Shown here in pieces: positions 8,600 through 16,698 of a DNA stretch of 64,000 nucleotides. Every line of letters begins with the position of its first letter. The first letter of the stretch is position 1. Source of the stretch: Actinomycetota bacterium (lineage in GTDB: Bacteria; Actinomycetota; Acidimicrobiia; Acidimicrobiales; Microtrichaceae); assembly GCA_016870275.1 (NCBI GenBank), contig VGBZ01000008.1, positions 26,909 to 90,908 on the forward strand, written 5' to 3'. Below the pieces are notes generated by a model. It ran no database searches. It was not told the origin of the DNA and saw nothing but the letters and a program-made list of their open reading frames with translations. The position numbers and the translations under genes were made by a program.

Positions 8600-10257
8600 C
8601 GCAAGGTCTCAGGCCGTTCAGCCGGTGCGGAGCCGTACCCGGCCCCGTATCCGTACCCGTATCCGTAGGCCGACCCAGAGGCCAGATCGGCGGTACGTAG
8701 CGCATTGAGCACGATGCCCATCACCGGCGTCCCGGTGGCGCCGATGCTGTCGAGGGCTGCGCCGACTCTGTCGCCGGTGGAGGAATGAGCCCGAACGACG
8801 AACAGCGCAGCGTCGGCGTTGCGGACGAGATCGACGGTGTCGCCGACTGGTTCGACCGGGGCGGAGTCAATCAGAACGATCTCGGCTCCTCCGGTGACGA
8901 GTTCCGAGACCACGTTCTTCATGGCGACCGATCCGAGTACCATCCCCGGATCGAACGGGGGGCTTCCTGAAGGAATGAACTTCATCGACGTGTCGCCGAC
9001 ACTGATCGCTCTGGTCACCTCCTCGAGGCTTGCAGCTCGCTGGAGGACGTCGCTCAAGCCGATTTCATTCTCATCGACTTTGAAGAATGAACCGAGATCT
9101 GGCGCCCGCAGGTCGGCCGACACGACCGCAACTCGCAGTCCGCCCAGCGTCAGCGAAACCGCAAGGTTGGCGGTGACCGTGGACTTTCCCTCGCCTTGCT
9201 GAGTCGAGGTGATGACCAACGATCTGATGTCGCTGTTGATGGCCTGGAGCCACACGGAGGATCGAAGCTTGCGGAACGCCTCGGCTGGAGGGCTGCCGGC
9301 TGTGATGATGGCTCTGGCATCCCGTGTTGGCTGGCGTTGGCGAGCCTTCCGTTCGCCGAGGTCCGGAACGACACCGAGGACCGGAGGTGCGTCGGGTAGG
9401 GTCCTCAGGTCCTCAGGTGTCTTGATTCTCTGGTCGAGCCGGTCGACGAGGAAGATCACTGCGACCGCAGCCAGCGCTGTGAGAAGCCCTGCGAGAATGG
9501 CGTCGCGCAGGGGGACTGGGGCGAACGGCGACTCGGGAACTGCAGCGGGATTCACGATCGAGATGGTGTCGGCTCGAAGTGCAGCCTCGAGCTCGTACTC
9601 CCGAGCGCTCGAATCGAACTCCCGGGACTGTCGTTCCAACTCCGCTCGTTGGGTGCGGAGGCGTTCAGCCTCGAGCGAATCCGGGGGTTCGTTCGTCAGG
9701 GCGAGGCTGAGGAGATCCGCCTGTTGCTTGATCTCCTCGGCCTTGGCGCGGAGATCAACAGCGGCGGCGGTGTAGCGCTCGGTGATCTCATCGGAGCGAG
9801 ACTTTACGTACACCTCAGCGAGCGCATTGGCCGCTGCTGCGGCCGCCGATGCGTTGGTCGCTGTGGCGGTGATGCGGATCAGGTCGCTGTCGTCCACAGC
9901 GGCGACGTCGATGCTCGATACAGCAGCGGCAGCGTCTGGCCCCATCTGCTCATCTGCTGCAGCTCGGACGTTCGCCGATGATGCGACCTCGACCTGAGTG
10001 GTGACCTCCCGGAGGCCCGTCGCTGCGGATACCTGCTCCCCCACGACCGTGCCGGCACTCGGGTCGACCACCCGCACATCGGCAGCGGTCCTGAACTGCT
10101 CATCCCGTAGGCCCGACAGAACGAACGTCGCTGCGCCGGCGAGGAGGGCGGGCACCACGATCCAGGCGGCTCGTCGGCGAAGGAGCCCAAGAGCTCGCCT
10201 CATGTCCGAGGCGTCATCTACTCGGTTCAGGAGGTCACCCCCAACATGATTCGTCAC
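8581..10257 (-). CDS. Wzz-type polysaccharide co-polymerase fused to bacterial tyrosine kinase
   Basis: The product is 558 aa from GTG 10257 (ATG 10203 is the alternative; the frame is open to 10440 but that part is low-complexity). A Wzz domain is bounded by two membrane helices (about 30-50 and 252-272) with a coiled-coil periplasmic stretch between. The cytosolic BY-kinase has Walker A QQGEGKST (353-360), Walker A' VVSADLRAPD (from 378) and Walker B VLIDSAP (461-467). The C-terminus carries a YGYGYGYGAGYG cluster (531-542), the expected autophosphorylation site. Such proteins set chain length through cycles of autophosphorylation. It is divergent from the LAFTG protein. Confidence 0.92.
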   Translation of the reverse strand: MTNHVGGDLLNRVDDASDMRRALGLLRRRAAWIVVPALLAGAATFVLSGLRDEQFRTAADVRVVDPSAGTVVGEQVSAATGLREVTTQVEVASSANVRAAADEQMGPDAAAAVSSIDVAAVDDSDLIRITATATNASAAAAAANALAEVYVKSRSDEITERYTAAAVDLRAKAEEIKQQADLLSLALTNEPPDSLEAERLRTQRAELERQSREFDSSAREYELEAALRADTISIVNPAAVPESPFAPVPLRDAILAGLLTALAAVAVIFLVDRLDQRIKTPEDLRTLPDAPPVLGVVPDLGERKARQRQPTRDARAIITAGSPPAEAFRKLRSSVWLQAINSDIRSLVITSTQQGEGKSTVTANLAVSLTLGGLRVAVVSADLRAPDLGSFFKVDENEIGLSDVLQRAASLEEVTRAISVGDTSMKFIPSGSPPFDPGMVLGSVAMKNVVSELVTGGAEIVLIDSAPVEPVGDTVDLVRNADAALFVVRAHSSTGDRVGAALDSIGATGTPVMGIVLNALRTADLASGSAYGYGYGYGAGYGSAPAERPETLRQSSSS

Positions 10258-10415
10258 CCTAGTTGGTGCAGCTTCAGCATCCGGCCCGGGGGCGGCCCGA
10301 CGTGATCGGGAATGACTCGGAACAGCGGCGAGCGACCCCGAGCCGCTCGCCGGGGTGAACGTTGATTTCAGGCACGTGAGGCAGTAGGTTGTTGTGGTCC
10401 CATCAAAGGAGCCCC

Positions 10416-10958
10416 GTGGTACTCGCTTCTTCCCGAACAACGCGTCTGGTCGCTACCGCAGCGACCGCTGTGATGGCCTTCTCGGTCGTGCTCGCACTTC
10501 CGGCTGTCGCTGCGGCGCAGGCCGGGTACACCCCACCTGCTGTCACTCCTGGTTCGCCGACCCCGGGTGCCGGTGGCACGAACAGCGTTCCCGTGACCAT
10601 GACCGGGTGCGCCCCGAGTTCAGCGGTGTCATTCACCTCGGGCGGTGGAACGGTTGGCTCGGCCACGGCGGGTGCCACTGGCTCAGCTTCGACCACCGCA
10701 ACGATCCCGGCCGGCGTCACGGGTTCTGTGACGATCACCGGATCGTGCACGAGTGTCGCCGGAGCCACGGTCACCGCATCGACCGTCGTCACGATTCCGG
10801 GCGGCGGTTCGGCTGACCCGAGCGGTGGATCCGATCTGGCGTTCACCGGCTCGGACTCCTCGTCGGTGATGGTCCGCATCGGTGCGGTCGTCTTGGTTCT
10901 CGGCGTGGCGCTCGTGCTCGCCGTACGGTCCCGTCGTAACGATCGGGTCGACGCCTGA
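10416..10958 (+). CDS. Predicted cell-wall-anchored protein with LAXTG sorting signal
   Basis: The product is 180 aa from GTG 10416, supported by AAAGGAG 5 nt upstream and a TAGGTT -10 candidate at 10385. A signal peptide (1-35, ending AAAQA) precedes a Gly/Thr/Ser-rich beta-type domain with two Cys (64 and 111), probably a disulfide. The C-terminus has LAFTG (141-145), a hydrophobic helix (about 150-170) and the basic tail RSRRNDR. This is the layout of class E sortase substrates in Actinobacteria. No sortase gene is visible in the window. Function unknown; its position between the tyrosine kinase and the DUF4012 gene suggests a cell-surface role. Confidence 0.78.
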   Translation: MVLASSRTTRLVATAATAVMAFSVVLALPAVAAAQAGYTPPAVTPGSPTPGAGGTNSVPVTMTGCAPSSAVSFTSGGGTVGSATAGATGSASTTATIPAGVTGSVTITGSCTSVAGATVTASTVVTIPGGGSADPSGGSDLAFTGSDSSSVMVRIGAVVLVLGVALVLAVRSRRNDRVDA

Positions 10959-11019
10959 GGCGTTCGGTCCCGATGCGCCGCTGGGGTTGGCGTCTGATTA
11001 GAAGCAGGACGTGATCTGG

Positions 11020-11045
11020 AACCTTCGGTCGGGTCCCCGAAGGTT
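11020..11045 (+). terminator. Hairpin downstream of the LAFTG gene
   Basis: A perfect 9-bp stem (AACCTTCGG at 11020-11028 with CCGAAGGTT at 11037-11045) encloses an 8-nt loop. It is the first of two hairpins in tandem. No T-tract follows. Confidence 0.45.
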
Positions 11046-11053
11046 GTTCGCAG

Positions 11054-11087
11054 GGTCCGTTCTCGGTCGGGTGACCGGGAACGGACC
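11054..11087 (+). terminator. Strong intrinsic-type terminator hairpin
   Basis: GGTCCGTTC (11054-11062) pairs with GAACGGACC (11079-11087). After one mismatch an inner 5-bp stem CGGTC/GACCG closes a GGGT loop. A T-rich stretch (TTCCTGCGTTTT) follows immediately. It probably ends the LAFTG transcript upstream of the DUF4012 gene. Confidence 0.65.
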
Positions 11088-11189
11088 TTCCTGCGTTTTC
11101 GAGTTCCACTCCTCGTCACGTGTTTCGTAGCCGGGTCGATCATCGTCCTCCTCGCTGGACCGCAAGCAACAGGACGACCGGTACCCGAC

Positions 11190-13364
11190 GTGATCTGGTC
11201 CGTGACCCTGGCAGCAATCGTTGTGCTCGCTGCTGGCCGGGCCCAGCCCTGGACGCTCGTCTGGGCCACCGGCGTGGCGCTCGTGGCCGGGGTGCCGTCG
11301 TGGTGGGTCTTCGCCTCGGTCATCGGTCTGGGGTTGGCCGCTGCTGCGGTGCTGCGTCCGCCGTGGCGACCGTTGCTCATGCCAGCGTCGGTTGGCGCGC
11401 TCGCCACGCTCCTCCACCTTCCGTCACTGCGATTCTTCGGCGCCGAGGGACTCATCGCCGCAGTTGCCATTGCGCCGCTGCTCGTGTCGGCGCTGGTTCA
11501 CTCATCGCCACGAACCCGGCGAAACACGATGACTGTCGGGGGTGTCGTTGCCATCGCTCTGGTCGTGATCAGCGTCATTGTCGGCGTCGTGGTGTTCTCC
11601 GCAGCTCCCGAGATCGACGCTGGTGCGACTGCCGCTCAGCGGGGACTCTCCGAGGCCCGAGCCGGTGCCACGGACGAGGCATCGGCGTCGTTCGACGCTG
11701 CCGCTGAGAGCTTTGGTGCTGCGTCCTCGACGCTCAGCACCCCGCTGTTGTTCGGCGCAGCATTCGTCCCGGTACTCGCCCAGAACGTGCAGGCCGTGCG
11801 GACAGCCACGGAGTCCGGCGAATCGCTCAGCGCTGCGGCACGTGAGGCCAGTGTGGTTGCCTCGTCGTCGCCCGATCTCCTGCGTGACGGTCAGGTGGAT
11901 CTGTCCTGGTTGAGATCAACAGCACCGGTGGTTCGGGCGTCGTCCGACTCGCTCAATTCCGCTCTGGCATCGCTGACCTCGGTCCGCAGCCCGTGGTTGC
12001 TCGGACCGCTCGCCACTCCGCTCGACACGCTCCTCGGCGACCTCGAGAGTTCGGTCCTCTCGGCACAGACGGGCGCGGATCTGCTCGGTGTCGCTCCCGA
12101 CCTGCTGGGATCACCGGCACCGAAGCGCTACCTGGTCCTGGCCACGAACCTGGCCGAGGCTCGATACCACGGGGGGTTCGTGGGTGGATACGTCGAACTC
12201 GAGGTGACTGACGGACAATTCGCAGTGGTGGCCTCGGGCAAGGCCTCTGACCTCACTCCATTCCTCGAGCTCGCCAACATCGACGTCGGCGATGCGGCAT
12301 ACCGAGAGCGGTACGGCGGCTATGCGCCCGAGCGGTACTTCCAGAACGCAACGGCTACTCCCGACGGTGCGATCAATGCCGAGGTGGCCGCCGAGGTCTA
12401 CGGCGAGCTGACACAGCGGGCCATCGACGGCGTGGTGATCATCGATCCAGCGGGCCTTGCAGCCCTGCTCCGGATCACTGGTCCGGTAGTGGTCGACGGT
12501 GTGGCGGAGCCCATCACCGCCGATGGAGTCGAGGCCTTCCTGCACCGGGACCAGTACCTCCTGTACGACGAGCGGAACCCGGAGCGCTCCGAGGTCCTCG
12601 GCAGGGTGGCCGAGGCGGTGGTCGAGGCCCTGACGAGCCGAACACTTCCCGGTCCTCGGGCACTGTCTCAGGCACTTGCGCCGGCGTTTGACCGGGGGAA
12701 CATCCAGTTCTGGTTCCGGGATCCGCAGGTTCAGGACGTCATCGAACGCACCCCGACCGCCGGTCGGTTCGTGCCGGAGCTCGGACACGACCTGCTGTCA
12801 GTTCGGTCCGCAAACTTGAACGCCAACAAGATCGACGGGTTCGCACGCAGAGATGTGGAGTACCGAGTCGAGTTCGATCCGGGCACCGGATCGGTGACCT
12901 CCGAGGTTGAGGTGACCGTCGTCAACGATGCTCCCTCGTCGGGTCTTCCCGACTACCTGATCGGTGTGGACAGTCGGCCGCCGGGCACCAACCGGATGCT
13001 GCTGACGATCTGGACGCCCCAGTCGTTGGAGTCCGCAACGGTCGACGGCTCACCGGTGGAGGTGTCGAATCAACCCGACGCCGGACTTGCGTCCTACACC
13101 GTCCGTATTGCGGTGCCGCCGGGAGCCACCCAGACCGTGCGCTTCGCACTGTCCGGCCGGATCGACGTGGGCTCCACCTACCGGCTGGTGACCTACCAGC
13201 AGCCGGCGGTGACGCCGGACGTGGTGGACGTGGCGGTCTCCGCGACCGACGGCGCGCAACCACAACCCTCGGTCGGGTTCACCGTGGTCGACGGCGTTGC
13301 CTCGGGTCAGCTGCCGCCCACCTGGCGGACCGACACTGCAGTCACGTTCGGCTCAGGCAGCTGA
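11190..13364 (+). CDS. DUF4012 family membrane protein
   Basis: The product is 724 aa from GTG 11190. The first 150 residues hold several hydrophobic helices, followed by a large extracytoplasmic region with RYLVLATNLAEARYHGGFVGGY-type sequence typical of DUF4012 proteins, which commonly sit in actinobacterial exopolysaccharide loci. The molecular role of the family is not established. The frame is open back to 10998 and encodes another convincing membrane helix at about 11091-11165, but no ATG, GTG or TTG occurs there. Its 3' end overlaps the convergent glycosyltransferase gene by 23 nt. Confidence 0.82.
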   Translation: MIWSVTLAAIVVLAAGRAQPWTLVWATGVALVAGVPSWWVFASVIGLGLAAAAVLRPPWRPLLMPASVGALATLLHLPSLRFFGAEGLIAAVAIAPLLVSALVHSSPRTRRNTMTVGGVVAIALVVISVIVGVVVFSAAPEIDAGATAAQRGLSEARAGATDEASASFDAAAESFGAASSTLSTPLLFGAAFVPVLAQNVQAVRTATESGESLSAAAREASVVASSSPDLLRDGQVDLSWLRSTAPVVRASSDSLNSALASLTSVRSPWLLGPLATPLDTLLGDLESSVLSAQTGADLLGVAPDLLGSPAPKRYLVLATNLAEARYHGGFVGGYVELEVTDGQFAVVASGKASDLTPFLELANIDVGDAAYRERYGGYAPERYFQNATATPDGAINAEVAAEVYGELTQRAIDGVVIIDPAGLAALLRITGPVVVDGVAEPITADGVEAFLHRDQYLLYDERNPERSEVLGRVAEAVVEALTSRTLPGPRALSQALAPAFDRGNIQFWFRDPQVQDVIERTPTAGRFVPELGHDLLSVRSANLNANKIDGFARRDVEYRVEFDPGTGSVTSEVEVTVVNDAPSSGLPDYLIGVDSRPPGTNRMLLTIWTPQSLESATVDGSPVEVSNQPDAGLASYTVRIAVPPGATQTVRFALSGRIDVGSTYRLVTYQQPAVTPDVVDVAVSATDGAQPQPSVGFTVVDGVASGQLPPTWRTDTAVTFGSGS

Positions 13365-15327
13365 GGATCCCGTCGGCGAACCGGCGCGCCATCTCCTCGA
13401 CGGTGTGGGTCCGGGCGGTCTCGGCGCACCCCTCCACGAGTCGGTCGTGCTGTTCGTCGTCGACGAGGAGCGAGGCGACCGCCTCGGCGTAGGCGGGGTG
13501 TCCAGCGGGCTGGTCGACCACCACGCCGTTGACGCCGTCGGCCACGTAGTCGACCTCGGGGCCGTGGTTGTCCGCCCGGGCGACGACGACGGGGATTCCC
13601 AGCGCGCAGGCGTCCAGCACCACCAGGCCCACGGCGGCCGGGCACAGGATGCACCGGACGCCGTCGAGCGCTCCGGCCAGTTCGTCGCCGGTCCTCGGGC
13701 CGATCAGCCGGATCCAGGGCCGTTCCCGTGCGGCCGCCTCCAGGATCCCCCGGTCTTCGCCGTCACCGACGACGACCAACTCGACGTCGCCGACCCGGTC
13801 GCGGACCCGGTCGACGGTGGTGACGAGCTCCGCCAGGCCCTTTCCGGCGTACAGCGATCCGACGAAGGCGACCCGGTGTGGTCCGGTGCCGGTCGTCCGC
13901 ACCGGATGGGATGCCTCGGTACGAGCCGCTGCGGCGGCGCGGAGCGACAGGGTGTCGGTGGCGTTCTGCAGGTCGGTGACCCGGGACCGTGGGAATCCGG
14001 AACGAGCCACCAGGTCTGCGGTGCCAGCGGTGTACGCGAACCACCAGTCGCAGTCGGTGATGGTCCGACGCTTCCACCACTCGCCGAGTCGACTCCGCTG
14101 ATCCGCATCGCGGTTGACGCCGTGTCCCCACAGTCCGAGCGCCGGACCACCGACGTGCCGCCAGACGGCCAGCACGTCGTTGAGGAGCAGCTTGGATGCC
14201 TGCTCGACCACGACCAGGTCGCAGGTGCGGAGTTGCCCGAAGGCCGACTGCCACACGAGCGAGCGGCCTCCGATGCGCCACTCGTGCTGCGGGACGGGTC
14301 CGACCCAGTCCACCGCTGCGGTGTCCCGTCGTGCGGTCTCGCCGACCGGTGGGTCACCGATCAGGACCCGGAGGTCGATGCCCGCTCGGTCGAGTCGCTC
14401 ACGGAGCTGCTCGTAGAGGGGCACGCGGTAGTGGGGGAGCGACTTGTAGACGATGGCGACCTGCGGTCGCTCCGACGTGATCGGCCGCCTCGGTGGGGTG
14501 AGGAGGGTCCGCAGGTACGGCGACACGGTGGCGATGGGCCACGCACCGCCGTTGCGCCGCTGGAATCGTGCCCACTCCCGGAATGGCCGTCCGGTCGGGG
14601 CGTTCAGGAGTTGGAGGCGTCGGCGGCGGCTCAGCGAGCGGTCGCGCCACGTCCCGCCGTCGTCGTTGCGGGCGCAGGTGCCCACGGTGGTTGCGGTGGA
14701 GCGGATCCGGACGCCCATCCGGGTGGCCCGGAGTCCGTAGTCGTAGTCGGCGATCCCATGGCGGTACCGGGAGTCCATGGTCCCGACCATCCGTCGAACC
14801 CTGCGCGGAACCAACACCAGGTTCCCGTTCATCGCCACTGGCCGGTCGGGGCTTCCCGGCGGGATCGGATCGAAGCGGCGCCCCCGCCAGGTGTGGACGT
14901 GCCGCACTGCTGCGTAGGTGAGCGCACCGGTGTCGGGGTCACGGAGCGCTCCGACGGCGATCGTTGCGTCCTCGGGCGAGGGAGCCAGGTCGAGCAACGC
15001 GTCAAGGGCGCCGGGATCCAGGACCACGTCGTCGTTGAGCCACAGCACGTAGTCCGGGTCGTCCTGCTCGGCCCGAGCCAGCCCCAGCCGCATGCCCCCG
15101 GCCCAGTAGAGGTCACTGCCGCCGTGGAGCTGGATCACGTCGGGCATCAACTCGCGGACGGCGTCGGCGGTGCCGTCGCTGGATGCATCGTCGACGTGGA
15201 CGACGGTGAGTTGCACCGAGGCGGCGGCAGCGACGAGCGACCTCAGGCAGGGGAGCGTCGTCGTCACCCGGTTGTGGGTCGCAACGACCGCGTGGACGGT
15301 CGGAGGATCGGCCACGGGCTCGCTCAC
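13342..15327 (-). CDS. Two-domain glycosyltransferase, GT2 fused to GT4
   Basis: The product is 661 aa from GTG 15327, in a 4-nt overlap with the polymerase gene upstream. Residues about 10-250 are a GT-A, family 2 domain (VVATHNR, HVDDASSDGT, and the metal-binding WLNDDVVLD at 96-104). After a linker, residues about 287-655 form a GT-B, family 4-like domain (AIVYKSLPHYRVPLYEQL, then VAFVGSLYAGKGL, VVVGDG and a C-terminal nucleotide-sugar segment). There is no stop or start between them, so one polypeptide carries two transferases that presumably add consecutive sugars. The usual GT4 Glu motif is degenerate (GLVVLDACALG). Confidence 0.85.
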   Translation of the reverse strand: MSEPVADPPTVHAVVATHNRVTTTLPCLRSLVAAAASVQLTVVHVDDASSDGTADAVRELMPDVIQLHGGSDLYWAGGMRLGLARAEQDDPDYVLWLNDDVVLDPGALDALLDLAPSPEDATIAVGALRDPDTGALTYAAVRHVHTWRGRRFDPIPPGSPDRPVAMNGNLVLVPRRVRRMVGTMDSRYRHGIADYDYGLRATRMGVRIRSTATTVGTCARNDDGGTWRDRSLSRRRRLQLLNAPTGRPFREWARFQRRNGGAWPIATVSPYLRTLLTPPRRPITSERPQVAIVYKSLPHYRVPLYEQLRERLDRAGIDLRVLIGDPPVGETARRDTAAVDWVGPVPQHEWRIGGRSLVWQSAFGQLRTCDLVVVEQASKLLLNDVLAVWRHVGGPALGLWGHGVNRDADQRSRLGEWWKRRTITDCDWWFAYTAGTADLVARSGFPRSRVTDLQNATDTLSLRAAAAARTEASHPVRTTGTGPHRVAFVGSLYAGKGLAELVTTVDRVRDRVGDVELVVVGDGEDRGILEAAARERPWIRLIGPRTGDELAGALDGVRCILCPAAVGLVVLDACALGIPVVVARADNHGPEVDYVADGVNGVVVDQPAGHPAYAEAVASLLVDDEQHDRLVEGCAETARTHTVEEMARRFADGILSCLSRT

Positions 15328-16610
15328 GGTGAGTCGGCCAGCACCACCGCTGGATCCGACAGCACCGCCGGATCTGCGCCGGCCCACCGGGGTCCGAGGG
15401 CGGCGGCCGCAGCGAGCAGACCGATGATCAGACCCTGATCGGCGCTCAACTGGTAGGTGACCGAGAAGACCAGAGCCGTGGCTCCGGCGGCGTACCAGCT
15501 GGCCAGTTCGGGCAGGCGGAGTCGGGCGGATCGCCAGACGATCCAGGCGATCGCCGCCGACCAGATGGCGAGTCCCACGATGCCGAGCGCCAGAAAGGTG
15601 GTCACCCACTGGCTGTGTGCCGAGGCCCTTACCTCCCCGAGCTGTCCGCCGGTCCGGATGCGACGCGCCGTTCCCTCGCCGGCCGGGTCGCCGATGGCCA
15701 GGTCGATGCTCGAGTCGTCGATCTGGGTCCGAACCAGCTGGACCCAGCCCTTCACCCGCCAATCGAACGTGCTGTCCCGCCGGAACGGTTCGTTCGCGGC
15801 CTCGCCCACGCTCTGGGAGAGACCGGTGAGTGAACCGACCGCGACCACGACCACCACGGCGCCGAGGCCGAGCCCGGCGAGCGCCTGGGCCCGGGTGCCA
15901 CGACCCGCCGTCGCCACGAGCACCAGGATGCCGGCGACGACGGCGACGGCGACCGTCCGCTGCTGGGTGGCCACCAGGACGACGACCCCGGTCGCTGCGA
16001 CGGACCAGCGGGTGACGGTCGACAGGTCGCGGCGGGGGAGGGTCACCAGCACGGCCTGGGCGACCAGCAGGGCTCCCAACCCGTTGAGCGCCCGGCGGCC
16101 ATCGGTTCCGTAGGTGCCGAGGCCGTTCCGAGCCAGGAAGATCAACGCGGACACGCTCACGACGGACGCACCGACGACCAGTGAGCCGCCGACCCACGTG
16201 GCGATCCGACGGAGATGGTGTCGCTGGAGCGCCACGAACGTGGTCGTGACGAGGAAGAGCCCGAGCGCGCGGGTCGCGTTCGAGGCCCGCTCGAGGCCGA
16301 ACTCGCCGATCCCGCGTCCGGCCGCCACGGCGAGCAGCGCGAGCAGCGCCAACCACGGCCAGGTGGGGCGGTGTGGTCGGAGTCGGCCGAGCCCGAGCCC
16401 GATCCCCATGGACACCGCGATCAGCACGAGCAGCAGGTCGGCCGGATAGGCGGTCACGGAACCCGCTGCGATCTTCAGGTCGACACCGAGCGATACGAGG
16501 ACCGAGACCGCAACCACGAGTGGTGCGATGAGGTGCGGTCGTTCGAGCACCTCGAGCGACACCCACAGTCCGACGACGGGGACGGTGCAGAGGACGATGA
16601 TCTGGAGCAC
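15324..16610 (-). CDS. O-antigen ligase/polymerase-like (Wzy) membrane protein
   Basis: The product is 428 aa from GTG 16610. About 11 hydrophobic helices are visible, with one larger hydrophilic loop near residues 270-330 (containing RRDSTFDWRVKGWVQL and RASAHSQWVTTFLALG). The His within AHSQW and this loop are features of the Wzy_C/O-antigen ligase superfamily. It would polymerise lipid-linked repeat units at the outer face of the membrane. The start overlaps nothing; a TAGGCT -10 candidate and AGGA lie upstream. The stop overlaps the GT2-GT4 start by 4 nt, so the two are translationally coupled. Confidence 0.8.
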   Translation of the reverse strand: MLQIIVLCTVPVVGLWVSLEVLERPHLIAPLVVAVSVLVSLGVDLKIAAGSVTAYPADLLLVLIAVSMGIGLGLGRLRPHRPTWPWLALLALLAVAAGRGIGEFGLERASNATRALGLFLVTTTFVALQRHHLRRIATWVGGSLVVGASVVSVSALIFLARNGLGTYGTDGRRALNGLGALLVAQAVLVTLPRRDLSTVTRWSVAATGVVVLVATQQRTVAVAVVAGILVLVATAGRGTRAQALAGLGLGAVVVVVAVGSLTGLSQSVGEAANEPFRRDSTFDWRVKGWVQLVRTQIDDSSIDLAIGDPAGEGTARRIRTGGQLGEVRASAHSQWVTTFLALGIVGLAIWSAAIAWIVWRSARLRLPELASWYAAGATALVFSVTYQLSADQGLIIGLLAAAAALGPRWAGADPAVLSDPAVVLADSP

Positions 16611-16698
16611 GTGGTGGGGTTCCTGTCGCCGGGAGACTCCGAGAGCCTACCGCTGTCCAAACTCTGTCCGGGCGGCTGGTGACGAGCGCAGCGATACG

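Noticed and set aside
13297..15438. A 713-codon open frame on the plus strand
   Set aside because: It lies opposite the GT2-GT4 fusion, whose motifs are clear. The composition of the plus-strand product is typical of antisense translation.
15328..16566. N-terminal extension of the GT2-GT4 frame to 1074 residues
   Set aside because: The extension is out of frame with, and fully overlaps, the Wzy-like gene. The GTGA overlap at 15324-15327 fixes the true start.
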